A DNA stretch of 64,000 bases from NCBI RefSeq assembly GCF_001050275.1, contig NZ_BBYA01000002.1:186001-250000 (forward strand), written 5' to 3'. The notes under the pieces are model-generated. The model was not told where the DNA came from. It ran no database searches and worked only from the letters and a program-made list of their open reading frames with translations. The position numbers and the translations under genes are program-made. Position 1 is the first letter of the stretch, and each line of letters opens with the position of its first letter. This DNA comes from Leptolinea tardivitalis (GTDB lineage: Bacteria; Chloroflexota; Anaerolineae; Anaerolineales; Anaerolineaceae). Below are positions 51,835-61,221 of this stretch, one piece after another.

Positions 51835-54066
51835 TTACTGTTTTATCCCATAGAGACGAATTGTCCCATCAGTGGAACCTGCTGCAAGAACCTTACCATC
51901 AGACGATAAGGCAAGTTTTGTAAGTGCACCAGGTGTTCCCGGAGTTTCTGTGAGCAAATTACCGCTCGTTATGTCGTAAAACTCAATCCCCTGACCGCCA
52001 ACTGCAAGGACTTTATTGTCAGATGAAAAAACCAGCGAGTTTGATCCTTTTGTTTGGAGATTGCGCACCATTGTCCACCCGTTGGTTTCCCATATATAGG
52101 TGTTGCCGTCTTCGCTTGAGGAAGCTATTTGACTGCCATCGGGACTGAACGTAATACTTCGAACTGCGCGGGAATGTTTTTCAATAGACGCGATCAATTC
52201 ACGAGTATCGAAATTCCAGATTCGAATAATGCCATCTCCACCAGCGGATGCCAGCATATTGGATCCTTTGCGGAGTGTCAGTTCTATATCACCTTTTGTA
52301 AAACCGGTGATGTTATACAAACCCGTTCCAGACGCCATTTCCCACATTTTCAGGGTTATGTCCACCCAACCGCCGGATGATGCCAGACGAGTTCCATCCG
52401 AATTGAAAGCTACCGAACGCACGCCGCCGCTGTGACCACGGAGCATATAGACTTTTTGTCCGGTTGAAATATCCCAGATAATGATGGTGTTATCTGCACC
52501 TCCAGAAGCCAGGAATCGGCCGTCGGGACTGAAATCAAGTGTGTTAACGTTGCCTACATGACCTTCGTACAAGGCTGTCTGTGTGCCAGTCTTAGGATCC
52601 CATAAAGAAATTTTGCCATCCTGATTCCCGGCAGCCAGTACGGTGGCATCTTTGTTGAAAGCCAGTGTCGTGATAGAGTTTGTAAACCCTTTAAATGGAG
52701 CTACAAGTGCATCATCCGCCGGCCGCCATAAATGCAGAGTATTCGCACCAATTGCCAACAGGGAAGAATCAGAATTGAATGAGACAGAATTAACTTCACC
52801 GGGAACTTTGCTAACAGTCTTCAATAATTTGCCTGTAGCAACATCCCATAAATTGACCGATCCATTCTGCTCACCCGAAACAAGAGAAGCACCATCCTTT
52901 GTGAAAACGAGACTGCGTACGCCTGATGTTACCGATGTCAAACGGATTTGCTTGCCGTTGGTAGTATCCCAGAGAATGAAGGTATTGTCATCACTGGCTG
53001 TGGCTACAATCTTGGAATCTGGGCTGATAACCACCGCATTGACCGGTTTATAGTGGGCTGTAATTGATATGAATCGTAAACCAGAAGCTACATTCCACAT
53101 GGACAGAGTTTTGTCTTCAGATCCGGCAACCACGAGCTGACCATCTGGACTGATTTGCATTGTGCGTATGGGATTGCCTGTCCCTTCCAGTTGTTTGATC
53201 AATGATCCGTTAGAGGAATTCCAGATGGAAATGTTCCCATCAACACCCGCCCCAAGGATGGTTGTTCCATCAGGACTGTAGGCCAAACTGGTAATACGCA
53301 CACCTTTTGTATCGATGTTTACTTGAGCTTCACCTGTTCCATACTTCCAGATAATGACGCTATTATCCAATCCGGCTGTAACCAGATGAGAGCCATCTGG
53401 ACTGATGGCTGCACCGGAGATGCCAGTATTTAGAAATACAGGGTTTACTTCTGTGCCCGTTGATGGATCTAGATAAAAGAAACCTCCGCTGGTGGATGCA
53501 AAAAGGTAAGCATTACCAACAGACGAAGGAGCCCATAAAACCTGAGTGATTTTCCCTTTTCCCAATTGACCAACCAGCCTGAGATATGCCAGATTATCCA
53601 ACCCATACGGCTGATCAGGCAATTGAATGGCTCCCTGAACGCTGACCACATTCACGTTGGCTGCCGGAGCCGGTTGCGTCGGATTTGCTGCGGCTGCCTG
53701 TGTGGGTTGAGGCTGAGCAACAGTCGGGGTGGGTTGTACCGGGGTGGGATTTTGAGGAACTGCTGTAGGCACCGGTTGTGATGGCACTGATATAGTCGGT
53801 GGTACTTCAGCCGGTTTTGTTGGAACCGGTGTAGGCACAGATGTTTTCTTCCAGAAGAGTGCCAATGGTGTCTTTATAATTTTTGTCTGAGTCGGCCGGG
53901 GAGTAACCGGCATTCTCGCTTTGCCGGAAGTTCGAGTCGTTGCGAAAACAAGCATGGCAGCGGCAGAAATGACCAGTGCAATTGAAACAAAAATTTTAAT
54001 CAGTATGGCAATTGTCAGGGTATTGCTTGAAAAATCCGGACGTTGTTGCAATGATGAGTTCCTCAT
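51835..54066 (-). CDS. WD40-repeat protein, membrane-anchored, probably two propellers
   Basis: 743 residues. A membrane helix lies near 17-45, then a Pro/Thr/Gln-rich linker to about 150. From about 160 to the end run some 13-14 WD40 repeats with the usual SPDG turns and IWD/LWD ends (for example DNSVIIWKYGTGEAQ, SEDKTLSMWNVASG, GADNTIIIWDISTGQ), enough for two seven-bladed propellers. Predicted outside the cell, anchored at its N-terminus. WD40 repeats mediate protein contact; no enzyme domain is present. Divergent from a ParA-like ATPase gene. Confidence 0.88.
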   Translation of the reverse strand: MRNSSLQQRPDFSSNTLTIAILIKIFVSIALVISAAAMLVFATTRTSGKARMPVTPRPTQTKIIKTPLALFWKKTSVPTPVPTKPAEVPPTISVPSQPVPTAVPQNPTPVQPTPTVAQPQPTQAAAANPTQPAPAANVNVVSVQGAIQLPDQPYGLDNLAYLRLVGQLGKGKITQVLWAPSSVGNAYLFASTSGGFFYLDPSTGTEVNPVFLNTGISGAAISPDGSHLVTAGLDNSVIIWKYGTGEAQVNIDTKGVRITSLAYSPDGTTILGAGVDGNISIWNSSNGSLIKQLEGTGNPIRTMQISPDGQLVVAGSEDKTLSMWNVASGLRFISITAHYKPVNAVVISPDSKIVATASDDNTFILWDTTNGKQIRLTSVTSGVRSLVFTKDGASLVSGEQNGSVNLWDVATGKLLKTVSKVPGEVNSVSFNSDSSLLAIGANTLHLWRPADDALVAPFKGFTNSITTLAFNKDATVLAAGNQDGKISLWDPKTGTQTALYEGHVGNVNTLDFSPDGRFLASGGADNTIIIWDISTGQKVYMLRGHSGGVRSVAFNSDGTRLASSGGWVDITLKMWEMASGTGLYNITGFTKGDIELTLRKGSNMLASAGGDGIIRIWNFDTRELIASIEKHSRAVRSITFSPDGSQIASSSEDGNTYIWETNGWTMVRNLQTKGSNSLVFSSDNKVLAVGGQGIEFYDITSGNLLTETPGTPGALTKLALSSDGKVLAAGSTDGTIRLYGIKQ

Positions 54067-54115
54067 ACGGAAGATGTAGGGAAACCAGACAATACAGAAA
54101 TTTTCACGTATTGAG

Positions 54116-54145
54116 ATTATAATAGCAGAAATTCTTTCAAGGCAA
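54116..54145 (-). promoter_or_regulatory. possible promoter of the WD40 gene
   Basis: On the minus strand TTGCCT (54145-54140) and TATAAT (54121-54116) with an 18-base spacer, 50 bases before the ATG at 54066. Confidence 0.5.
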
Positions 54146-54231
54146 AATTACGACACTTGCCTTTCACCCCGGCATACAGTTATTCATCAGGAAATCCGTC
54201 GGGAATTTATCTGACATGAGGTTCTAGTATT

Positions 54232-55026
54232 ATGATAACGACCTTTACATCCATGAAGGGCGGAACCGGAAAAACGACTATCACGGGGTTGCTTGCCAGC
54301 TATATGACACAATTCTACAAGAAACGTGTCATTATTGTAGATATTGATCCCCAGGGGGGAAGTACGACCCTGTTTTGCGGGGGAGAAGCTCGTACAACTA
54401 TTGATGGAAAAGGCGGTCCCACCGTTTTCAATGTTCTGGAAACCGTCCGCGAAGGCGGCGAAACCCGACAGGTTGTACAGAAATCTCTAATGCGTTCCAA
54501 ATACAATGAAAATGTCTTTGTAATACCTGCAGATTACCGGGTAACCAGTCTATTAAGTATGGGCGAATCACCGGATATCCTTAAGTATGCTCTTGAAGAA
54601 GCCTCTTTCTCAGAGGATCTGATCGTGCTGGTTGACACCGGAACTGCGCCATTCCTTGTTTCAATGGCTATTTCTGCGGCTACTGATAAAGTTTTTGTCC
54701 CGTTGATGCTTTCCATGCAAAACCGCAAGCCTACGGCAGATACAATTCAACTTGTTCTGCGTCAACGTAAGCAGCTGGCCGGTATAGTTCCTGTAGGCAT
54801 TGGCAATGCCAAGTGGGAAGAAATGACTATCGAAAGCTGGAATGAAAGTTTGAAAAATAATCCTTTGCTTTCCAATGCCAGAATTCTTTCCGGAATTCCG
54901 TACTCAAAAACACTCGTACGCAGTGAGTGGGTTGACCAGGTTTTTCCCGACCGGCTTACGCCGGTGTTCGCTGAGCTTAGTTCCATTCTTTTGAATGGAC
55001 GAGCCCATACGGATATTGAACAATAG
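54232..55026 (+). CDS. ParA/MinD-like P-loop ATPase
   Basis: 264 residues. Deviant Walker A KGGTGKTT at residues 9-16 with the signature first lysine, IVDIDPQGGSTTLF near 34-47 (switch I) and LVDTGTAP near 134-141 (switch II) put it in the ParA/MinD/SIMIBI group. No amphipathic C-terminal membrane helix like MinD was seen and no parB, parS or dnaA lies nearby, so it is not clearly a chromosome partition protein. Divergent from the WD40 gene and followed by a strong terminator, it is a single-gene unit. It may position the neighbouring envelope proteins; that is inference. Confidence 0.88.
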   Translation: MITTFTSMKGGTGKTTITGLLASYMTQFYKKRVIIVDIDPQGGSTTLFCGGEARTTIDGKGGPTVFNVLETVREGGETRQVVQKSLMRSKYNENVFVIPADYRVTSLLSMGESPDILKYALEEASFSEDLIVLVDTGTAPFLVSMAISAATDKVFVPLMLSMQNRKPTADTIQLVLRQRKQLAGIVPVGIGNAKWEEMTIESWNESLKNNPLLSNARILSGIPYSKTLVRSEWVDQVFPDRLTPVFAELSSILLNGRAHTDIEQ

Positions 55027-55050
55027 AGTATTTCAACAGGAAAATTACAC

Positions 55051-55081
55051 AAAACGTCGGGAGTACTCCCGACGTTTTTTT
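55051..55081. terminator. terminator after the ParA-like gene
   Basis: A 28-bp self-complementary stretch (55051-55078) centred on GTAC, beginning with AAAA and ending in seven T, lies 24 bases after the ParA-like stop and just before the convergent DUF1015 gene. Works on both strands. Confidence 0.92.
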
Positions 55082-55082
55082 G

Positions 55083-56405
55083 TCATTTTGTAATTTTTCT
55101 AGCCTCGAGATAAAAACGTTTTTCCCGGGCTTCACCCATGGAAAAAGTTTTTCGGGGGAGAGCGCCGTCCAGAATGACCGTGCGGAATAATTCTCCTTTA
55201 GACATTGCTGGCAAATAAAAACCCACATGAGAAGGCTGCGCACTCAGGTTTGACAGAACATCGTCGCCATGGACGTAATCAATTTTCACTGTATTTGCAG
55301 TTTTTAACCATGAGTCCAAAAAGGCTTGCAACGTTCCCACTGGCAGGTTTGACTCCGGCTGCATGACCTCAGCCACCAGGAAGTTGTCGGCAGTCAACAT
55401 CCCGAAGCATTGAGAAAAACCGCTATGTTCTTTGATTTTTGTTTTCATCGTCTGCATAGAATCCACGGTTTCTGTTTTTAACCGGGCACCATAGAACGCG
55501 TGCATTCCAGCCAATACGGTTTCAGGATTTGCCCCGGCTAGAATCCGGTGAATAGGTTCAAATACCAGAGCCGGATCATGTAAGTTTTCCAGTTCAATCA
55601 AAGCATACCGTGACGGATGGTCCATTCCAAGTTTTGCCTTATTCATTTCCCATACAGATTTTGCTGTTGCCAGAGAATGGTTCCCATCACCGACAGCATA
55701 AAGGAGGACTCCTTTTTCCGGTCCCACACGGTACTTTTTCTGGAAATTAGCCGGTTTTGCCAGGTTTTCCAATGCCGCCACCAAAGCCTCTTCTATCTGA
55801 GGATTGGTTACTTTCCATCCGCGGATATGACCGCTTTCCAACATCAAATCAAAGTCATAGACAGTTGGAGTCGATTCCACTGCTTCAATCACAGGTTCAA
55901 TCACGGTTTTTTCAGGATCGTCTATCAAAACCAGAATATGCGGCAGTTCCAGTGATGCTTTTTGACGAATTTTTATCCGAGGAGGCAGCCGGTCAAGGAT
56001 GGTGCCTTCGGTTGCCCGGATCATGGTTTGTGAACCGCGGTTGAAATCATATTTTTCGAGATCAAGGGCGAGGATCAGTCCTTTACGTTTGGCAGAACCC
56101 ACAGTCCGTTCAACAGCAATCATTCCTTCAAAACTGGCGAATACTGATTGTTGCAGATATGCCTGCATATGGTAATAGGTTGACTCTATCCGGGATTGTT
56201 CATCTTCTTTCCCCAGGAATACTTCTGGAAGGATCAGGTTTAATGTTGAGGGAGAATCTCCCACTATTTTCTTTACTTCTTCCCAGTATTCAGGTTGAGA
56301 TGTGAACTGGTCACAGGCAATAACCGCCCATTTCTGTAAGTCAATACCAGATTTCGGTATGAGAATATCCGGAATCTGTAAACCTACCGATGGGAACGTA
56401 TGCAT
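55083..56405 (-). CDS. DUF1015 family protein
   Basis: 440 residues, ATG 56405 with GGAGG upstream. The family pattern is clear: KWAVIACDQFTSQPEYWEEV near 26-45, KRKGLILALDLEKYDF near 105-120, and LLYAVGDGNHSLATAKSVW near 236-254 (the DGNHS motif). DUF1015 members are widespread and of debated function; a few are described as kinase-like. It lies 45 bases downstream of the degV gene on the same strand, so the two may be co-transcribed. Confidence 0.85.
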   Translation of the reverse strand: MHTFPSVGLQIPDILIPKSGIDLQKWAVIACDQFTSQPEYWEEVKKIVGDSPSTLNLILPEVFLGKEDEQSRIESTYYHMQAYLQQSVFASFEGMIAVERTVGSAKRKGLILALDLEKYDFNRGSQTMIRATEGTILDRLPPRIKIRQKASLELPHILVLIDDPEKTVIEPVIEAVESTPTVYDFDLMLESGHIRGWKVTNPQIEEALVAALENLAKPANFQKKYRVGPEKGVLLYAVGDGNHSLATAKSVWEMNKAKLGMDHPSRYALIELENLHDPALVFEPIHRILAGANPETVLAGMHAFYGARLKTETVDSMQTMKTKIKEHSGFSQCFGMLTADNFLVAEVMQPESNLPVGTLQAFLDSWLKTANTVKIDYVHGDDVLSNLSAQPSHVGFYLPAMSKGELFRTVILDGALPRKTFSMGEAREKRFYLEARKITK

Positions 56406-56450
56406 GAATGCGCCTCCAGGAAATATGTATTTTCCTGGATTGTAACAAAT

Positions 56451-57308
56451 TTACATACCAGCCATGTAAGCAATCCCGACAGTACCTGGCCCAGTGTGAG
56501 TTCCAATTACCGGGCTAACCTCTGAAATATAGGCTTCATCTACATCACTGATTCCAAAATGATTGCGGGCTTTTTCTAACAACATGGCAGCATTTTCAGG
56601 ATCATTTGCATGAATAGTCGCAAGGCGAATGGGTGTGCGTGAATCAATCCGCTTAATGGTTAATTCCAGCATTCTGTCCAGGGCTTTATTGATATTACGA
56701 ACGCGTTCCACAGCGTCCACCCGCCCGTTTCGTACTTCCAGAATGGGTTTCAGGTTGAGGGCAGTGCCCAGGAAGCGGGCGGCGCCGCCAATACGGCCAC
56801 CTCTATGAAGAAATTCCAGTGTGGATGCCGTAAATAAGACACCGGTGTGGTCACGAGCTTGGCCGGCTACAGCTATACATTCGTTCAATGATGCTCCCAT
56901 GGCTGCAGCGCGTGCGGCTGCTAATACCTGGAAACCCATGGCCATGGCCGTCGTGGTGGAATCGAATAATTCAATCCGAGCTCCGGGCAATTGCGCTTTC
57001 GCCTGGGTGGCAGAATCTAAAGTGCCGCTTAATTTCTGGGAGATATGGATGCTTAAAACATCATAGTTCTCGCGAATAAGATCCTCATATAATGACAGGA
57101 AAGCTGCCGGTGTCACTTGTGACGTGGATGGCATCGATTTGGATGTTGACAGACGTTGATAAAAATCCTGCGTTTTGATCTCAATACCATCGAGATAACT
57201 CTTTTCGTCCCAAATGACCTGCAGCGGAGTAATAAAAACCGGGTATTTCTTAATTAACTCATGGGGAATATTGGCGGTGCTATCTGTAACGATGGCTACT
57301 TTCGACAT
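56451..57308 (-). CDS. DegV family fatty-acid-binding protein
   Basis: 285 residues. VTDSTANIPHELI at the N-terminus, TSQVTPAAFLSLYEDL near 60-75 and LEFLHRGGRIGGAA near 163-176 are DegV hallmarks. DegV/FakB proteins bind a fatty acid and, together with a FakA kinase, feed acyl phosphate to lipid synthesis. No fakA is present in this window. ATG 57308 has AAGGAG. Divergent from ffh. Confidence 0.93.
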   Translation of the reverse strand: MSKVAIVTDSTANIPHELIKKYPVFITPLQVIWDEKSYLDGIEIKTQDFYQRLSTSKSMPSTSQVTPAAFLSLYEDLIRENYDVLSIHISQKLSGTLDSATQAKAQLPGARIELFDSTTTAMAMGFQVLAAARAAAMGASLNECIAVAGQARDHTGVLFTASTLEFLHRGGRIGGAARFLGTALNLKPILEVRNGRVDAVERVRNINKALDRMLELTIKRIDSRTPIRLATIHANDPENAAMLLEKARNHFGISDVDEAYISEVSPVIGTHTGPGTVGIAYMAGM

Positions 57309-57466
57309 ATTACGTCTCCTTGTAATACTAAAAACATATCAATATCAATTCTCATAAAGCCATAACCCTGATGATAGGTTTTCGTTGCAAAAATAACTAT
57401 TTGCAATTGAATGTAATATTTAAGGGTATACTTGTCGTTCTTTGATCTGCTACACTTGAGATTGAT

Positions 57467-58789
57467 ATGTTTGAATCGCTGACTGACCGTCTGAACCAGG
57501 TTTTCACACAGTTGCGCCGCAGAGGTAAACTCTCGGAAGCAGATGTTGATGCTGCTCTTCGCGAAGTTCGACTGGCTTTACTGGATGCGGATGTTCATTA
57601 TTCTGTGGTTAAAAAATTTACCGCTGGTGTTCGTGAACGGGCTGTGGGGGCAGAAGTCTCCCGTGCCTTGAATCCGGCCCAGCAGGTTATCAAGATCGTT
57701 CATGAGGAATTGATTTCCACCCTCGGAGAACCGGAACGGTTGAATCTGACCGGCGAGAAACCCCGGGTGATCATGCTCGTGGGTTTACAGGGTTCGGGTA
57801 AAACCACCGCAGCAGCCAAACTGGCCCGGTTATTGCGTTCACAGGGTGAACGCGTATTACTGGCAGCGGCTGATCCATACCGGCCGGCTGCGGTTCAACA
57901 ACTGGTAACACTCGGTGGGACAGTGGGAGTTGAAGTTTTTACCGATTCTCGATTAAACCCCCCCGAACTGGTTCAAAAGGCTTACGAACAGGGAATTAAG
58001 GGCGGATATTCGATTCTGATTGCCGATACAGCCGGCCGTTCTCAGATGGATGATACTCTAATGGATGAGTTGAAAGCCATCACCAGGAAGGTCAAACCAG
58101 CGGATATTCTGCTGGTGGTAGATTCGATGGTCGGCCAGGAAGCATTGCATATTGCAGAGGGTTTTCGAGACACCGTTACCCTCACGGGTCTGATTTTAAC
58201 AAAGATGGATGGTGATGCCCGGGGAGGCGCAGCCATTTCCATTCGAAGCGTCACCGGTGTCCCTATCAAATTCCTGGGTGTGGGGGAAGGAATCGATGCG
58301 CTTGAAGTGTATGATCCCCGCCGTCTCGCCTCCCGAATCCTGGGGATGGGTGATGTCATCGGGTTGATTGAAAAGGCGGAAGCCGCTTTTGATCTGGAAG
58401 GAACACAGAATCAGGCTGCCAGGATGATGTCAGGTAAATTCTCTTTGGAGGATTTTGCCGCTCAGATGAAGCAAATTCGGAAAATGGGACCCATTTCTCA
58501 GATTTTCGATATGCTTCCGGGCAATCTTGGAAAAGTTGCCCAACAAGTGTCTCCACAAGATGCAGAAAAGCAATTAAAATTGACAGAAGCGATCATCAGT
58601 TCGATGACTCGGGAAGAACGACGGGAACCGGATATTCTGAATGCCAGCCGCCGACGGCGGATAGCCAGGGGTTCTGGTGTGGATGTGCAGGATGTCAACC
58701 GGGTAATGAAGAACTTCCGTGAAGCTCAAAAATTGATGAAAACGCTGCAAAAGACAGGTGGGAGGGGACTTCCGAAAATCTTCGGATAG
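57467..58789 (+). CDS. ffh: signal recognition particle protein Ffh
   Basis: 440 residues, full length. N domain (about 1-90), G domain with P-loop GLQGSGKTTAAAKL near 105-118, DTAGR near 190 and TKMDGDARGGAA near 246-257, and the Met-rich M domain (about 300-440) with KMGPISQIFDMLPG and the SRRRRIARGSG RNA-binding turn. It binds signal sequences and 4.5S RNA to deliver ribosomes to the membrane. First gene of the ffh-rpsP-khpA-rimM series. Confidence 0.98.
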   Translation: MFESLTDRLNQVFTQLRRRGKLSEADVDAALREVRLALLDADVHYSVVKKFTAGVRERAVGAEVSRALNPAQQVIKIVHEELISTLGEPERLNLTGEKPRVIMLVGLQGSGKTTAAAKLARLLRSQGERVLLAAADPYRPAAVQQLVTLGGTVGVEVFTDSRLNPPELVQKAYEQGIKGGYSILIADTAGRSQMDDTLMDELKAITRKVKPADILLVVDSMVGQEALHIAEGFRDTVTLTGLILTKMDGDARGGAAISIRSVTGVPIKFLGVGEGIDALEVYDPRRLASRILGMGDVIGLIEKAEAAFDLEGTQNQAARMMSGKFSLEDFAAQMKQIRKMGPISQIFDMLPGNLGKVAQQVSPQDAEKQLKLTEAIISSMTREERREPDILNASRRRRIARGSGVDVQDVNRVMKNFREAQKLMKTLQKTGGRGLPKIFG

Positions 58790-58891
58790 GTATCTCCCCC
58801 GGGTAGCGCCCCTTCAGCGTTCCTCGCCCGGAAACGATACACCCGATCCCTGAAATTACTATTTACGTTCCGAAATAAGGAGATTTTTTCG

Positions 58892-59242
58892 ATGGTTCGC
58901 ATTCGTTTACGCCGTACAGGTCTTAAGGGCCAGGCCAGCTACCGGGTGATTGTTGCTGATAAAGAAGCACCCCGCGATGGACGTTTTATTGAAATTCTGG
59001 GTTCCTACAATCCCCGAACTGAACCCTTCACCCTGGATATCAAAGAAGATCGTGTCTATGATTGGATGAGCAAGGGTGCACAACCCAGCGAATCTGTCGT
59101 CAAGTTATTCAACAGCACCGGTCTGATGGCCCGGTTTGCCCGCTATAAAGCCGGTGAACCTGTTGAAACCCTGCTGGCCGAAGCCAAAGCAGCGGCAGAA
59201 TCCCGCCATATCAGCACAAAGACCACCAGGAAAGCTGCCTAG
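58892..59242 (+). CDS. rpsP: ribosomal protein S16
   Basis: 116 residues, a little long for S16 because of a basic Ala-rich tail. MVRIRLRRTGLKGQASYRVIVADKEAPRDGRFIE at the start (residues 1-34) and LGSYNPRTEPFTL near 36-48 are diagnostic. Small-subunit ribosomal protein needed for assembly. AAGGAGATTTTTTCG precedes the ATG. Lies 102 bases after ffh. Confidence 0.97.
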   Translation: MVRIRLRRTGLKGQASYRVIVADKEAPRDGRFIEILGSYNPRTEPFTLDIKEDRVYDWMSKGAQPSESVVKLFNSTGLMARFARYKAGEPVETLLAEAKAAAESRHISTKTTRKAA

Positions 59243-59250
59243 TCTTTCTA

Positions 59251-59266
59251 TCGGATTTCGATCCGA
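59251..59266 (+). other. small hairpin between rpsP and khpA
   Basis: TCGGAT (59251-59256) and ATCCGA (59261-59266) around a TTCG tetraloop. It is too short to be a certain terminator; it may stabilise the rpsP message end. Confidence 0.4.
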
Positions 59267-59293
59267 ATCTTACTAGCCTGTCATGGGGAGACC

Positions 59294-59530
59294 ATGAAAG
59301 AACTGATTGATTACATTGCCAAGTCGTTGGTAGATGATCCAGACCAGGTCAAGGTGACCCAGGAACGGGTGGGCGGCAAGATTCGCCTTGAGTTGCATGT
59401 CGCCAAAGATGATATGGGCAGGGTTATCGGAAAGAGCGGCCGCGTTGCCAATGCCATGCGTATATTATTGCGCGTGTCTGCTGCCCGTGAAGGCAAGCAG
59501 GCTTCATTGGATGTAATCGAGCCGCGATAA
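59294..59530 (+). CDS. khpA: KhpA-type RNA-binding KH-domain protein
   Basis: 78 residues, one KH domain. GRVIGKSGRVANAMRILLRV near 46-65 has the GxxG loop. Homologous to YlqC/KhpA, which binds RNA together with KhpB and lies between rpsP and rimM in many Gram-positive and related bacteria. ATG at 59294 has GGGGAG upstream. Confidence 0.93.
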   Translation: MKELIDYIAKSLVDDPDQVKVTQERVGGKIRLELHVAKDDMGRVIGKSGRVANAMRILLRVSAAREGKQASLDVIEPR

Positions 59531-59538
59531 CCTGGCAC

Positions 59539-60090
59539 ATGATGACCAGATTACAAAATCGGATGGGAAAATCAGGCTCGCCTGTCAAAGGTGAGCCTGA
59601 CTATGTTTTGATTGGGAGACTCCAACGAGCTCATGGCGTTGCCGGAGAAATCGTTCTGGGATTGTCTACAGATTTCCCAGAACGAATAAAAAGTGGAAAA
59701 GTCATTTATCTGGGACGGGACCATTGGCCGCGGAAAATATCTGGTGCCAGACAGTTTCATGAAAATTTATTGATCACCATGGAGGGGGTGTATAACCGTG
59801 AAGAGGCATCTGAATTAACCAATATGGAAGTATTTGTCAGGACGAGCGATTTACCGTCGCTGCCTGATGGACGTTTTTACCACCATCAACTAATCGGGTT
59901 GAAAGCAATTCGAGAAGATGGCACACCTATTGGTGAAATTCGGGAAATAATGGAGACAGGTGCCAATGATGTTTATGTGGTAGTCGATACGAATGGCCAT
60001 GAAACACTTCTTCCAGCTATTGATGGTGTAATTGGTCCAATTGACCTTGATAAACGAACCATGGTTGTTAACCCGCCAGAGTGGGAGTGA
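59539..60090 (+). CDS. rimM: ribosome maturation factor RimM
   Basis: 183 residues. VLIGRLQRAHGVAGEIVL near 24-41 opens the RimM N-domain; the PRC-barrel part has FYHHQLIGLKAI near 112-123 and HETLLPAIDGVI near 152-163. Needed for 30S assembly near 16S helices 31 and 33b and binds S19. It starts eight bases after the khpA stop. trmD and rplS, the usual next genes, are absent here. Confidence 0.95.
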   Translation: MMTRLQNRMGKSGSPVKGEPDYVLIGRLQRAHGVAGEIVLGLSTDFPERIKSGKVIYLGRDHWPRKISGARQFHENLLITMEGVYNREEASELTNMEVFVRTSDLPSLPDGRFYHHQLIGLKAIREDGTPIGEIREIMETGANDVYVVVDTNGHETLLPAIDGVIGPIDLDKRTMVVNPPEWE

Positions 60091-60102
60091 TATTAACCGG
60101 GT

Positions 60103-61221
60103 ATGGATGACCGGATTTTCTGGATTGGTTTCACTTATGTAAAAGGTATAGGGGCAGTCCGCTTTCGCGGGCTACTCGAGGCCTTCCAATCCATGCAAAC
60201 TGCGTGGAACGCATCTGCCAGTCAATTAATGGAAGCTGGATTGAGTCAAAAAATTGTTGAGAATTTTCAACAGGTCCGCAGACAAATTGATCTGGATTTG
60301 ATCTGGAAAAACATACAGAAAGACGGGATCAATGTGATCATCTGGGATGATGATCTGTATCCCAGACGATTGAAAGAAATTGACCAGCCGCCTCCCGTTC
60401 TCTATACTCTGGGTGATCTGACAGTTCAAGATGAATGGGCAGTTGCCATCGTGGGAACACGACGGATGACTGGATACGGCCGTCAGGTAACAGAAGAACT
60501 GGCTGAACTTCTGGCCAGGCACGGGGTAACGGTGGTGAGCGGACTGGCGCGGGGTGTGGATGCATCGGCACATCAAACCTGTTTGACTCACGGCGGTCGG
60601 ACAATTGCCGTACTGGGTAGCGGTGTAGATCGTATTTACCCACCGGAACACCGTAAACTGGCTGAAGACATTGCTAAAAATGGTGCTGTAATTAGCGACT
60701 ATCCTCCAGGTGCACCTCCAGAAAGCAATAATTTTCCACCACGTAACCGAATAATTTCCGGGCTTTCACGTGTGGTTGTTGTGATTGAAGCCGGAATCAC
60801 AAGCGGCGCCCTGATCACATCCACATTTGCTGCAGAACAGGGGCGTGATGTTTTTGCGCTGCCTGGCAGCATTTATGCCAACCAATCAAAGGGAACAAAC
60901 CGACTGATCCAACAGGGGGCTCGTCCTTTGATCGATGTGAAGGATGTTTTGGATGCTTTGAACATCGAACAGGTACAGGAATACCGGCAGGCCCGGCTTG
61001 AATTACCCGGCGATCCAAGAGAACAACAAATTATGGATAACCTGGGTTATGAGCCGGTTCATATTGACGACCTGGGTAATGCCACGGGCTGGGGGATGGA
61101 TACATTAACCGCCACACTTACCATGATGGAATTGAAAGGTTTGGTCAGACAGGTTGGCGGAATGAACTATATTCTCGTAAAAGAAAAAAGCATACTATAT
61201 CAGGTAGACAATCATGATTGA
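60103..61221 (+). CDS. dprA: DNA processing protein DprA
   Basis: 372 residues. N-terminal helical part to about 65, then the Rossmann-like DprA domain: VGTRRMTGYGRQVTEEL near 117-133, VVSGLARGVDASAHQTCL near 144-161, and FPPRNRIISGLSRVVVVIEAG near 208-228 with SGALIT after it. The C-terminal winged helix (about 310-372) is present. DprA loads RecA on incoming single-stranded DNA in natural transformation. It overlaps manC by eight bases. Confidence 0.95.
   Translation: MDDRIFWIGFTYVKGIGAVRFRGLLEAFQSMQTAWNASASQLMEAGLSQKIVENFQQVRRQIDLDLIWKNIQKDGINVIIWDDDLYPRRLKEIDQPPPVLYTLGDLTVQDEWAVAIVGTRRMTGYGRQVTEELAELLARHGVTVVSGLARGVDASAHQTCLTHGGRTIAVLGSGVDRIYPPEHRKLAEDIAKNGAVISDYPPGAPPESNNFPPRNRIISGLSRVVVVIEAGITSGALITSTFAAEQGRDVFALPGSIYANQSKGTNRLIQQGARPLIDVKDVLDALNIEQVQEYRQARLELPGDPREQQIMDNLGYEPVHIDDLGNATGWGMDTLTATLTMMELKGLVRQVGGMNYILVKEKSILYQVDNHD

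Noticed and set aside
54232-55026. Replication origin or partition locus signalled by the ParA-like gene
   Set aside because: No parB, dnaA, dnaN, gidAB, parS-like palindrome or DnaA-box cluster is near it.
58790-58891. Possible small RNA between ffh and rpsP
   Set aside because: Only a GC-rich 102-base spacer with a good ribosome site is seen; no SRP RNA tetraloop motif or promoter-terminator pair.
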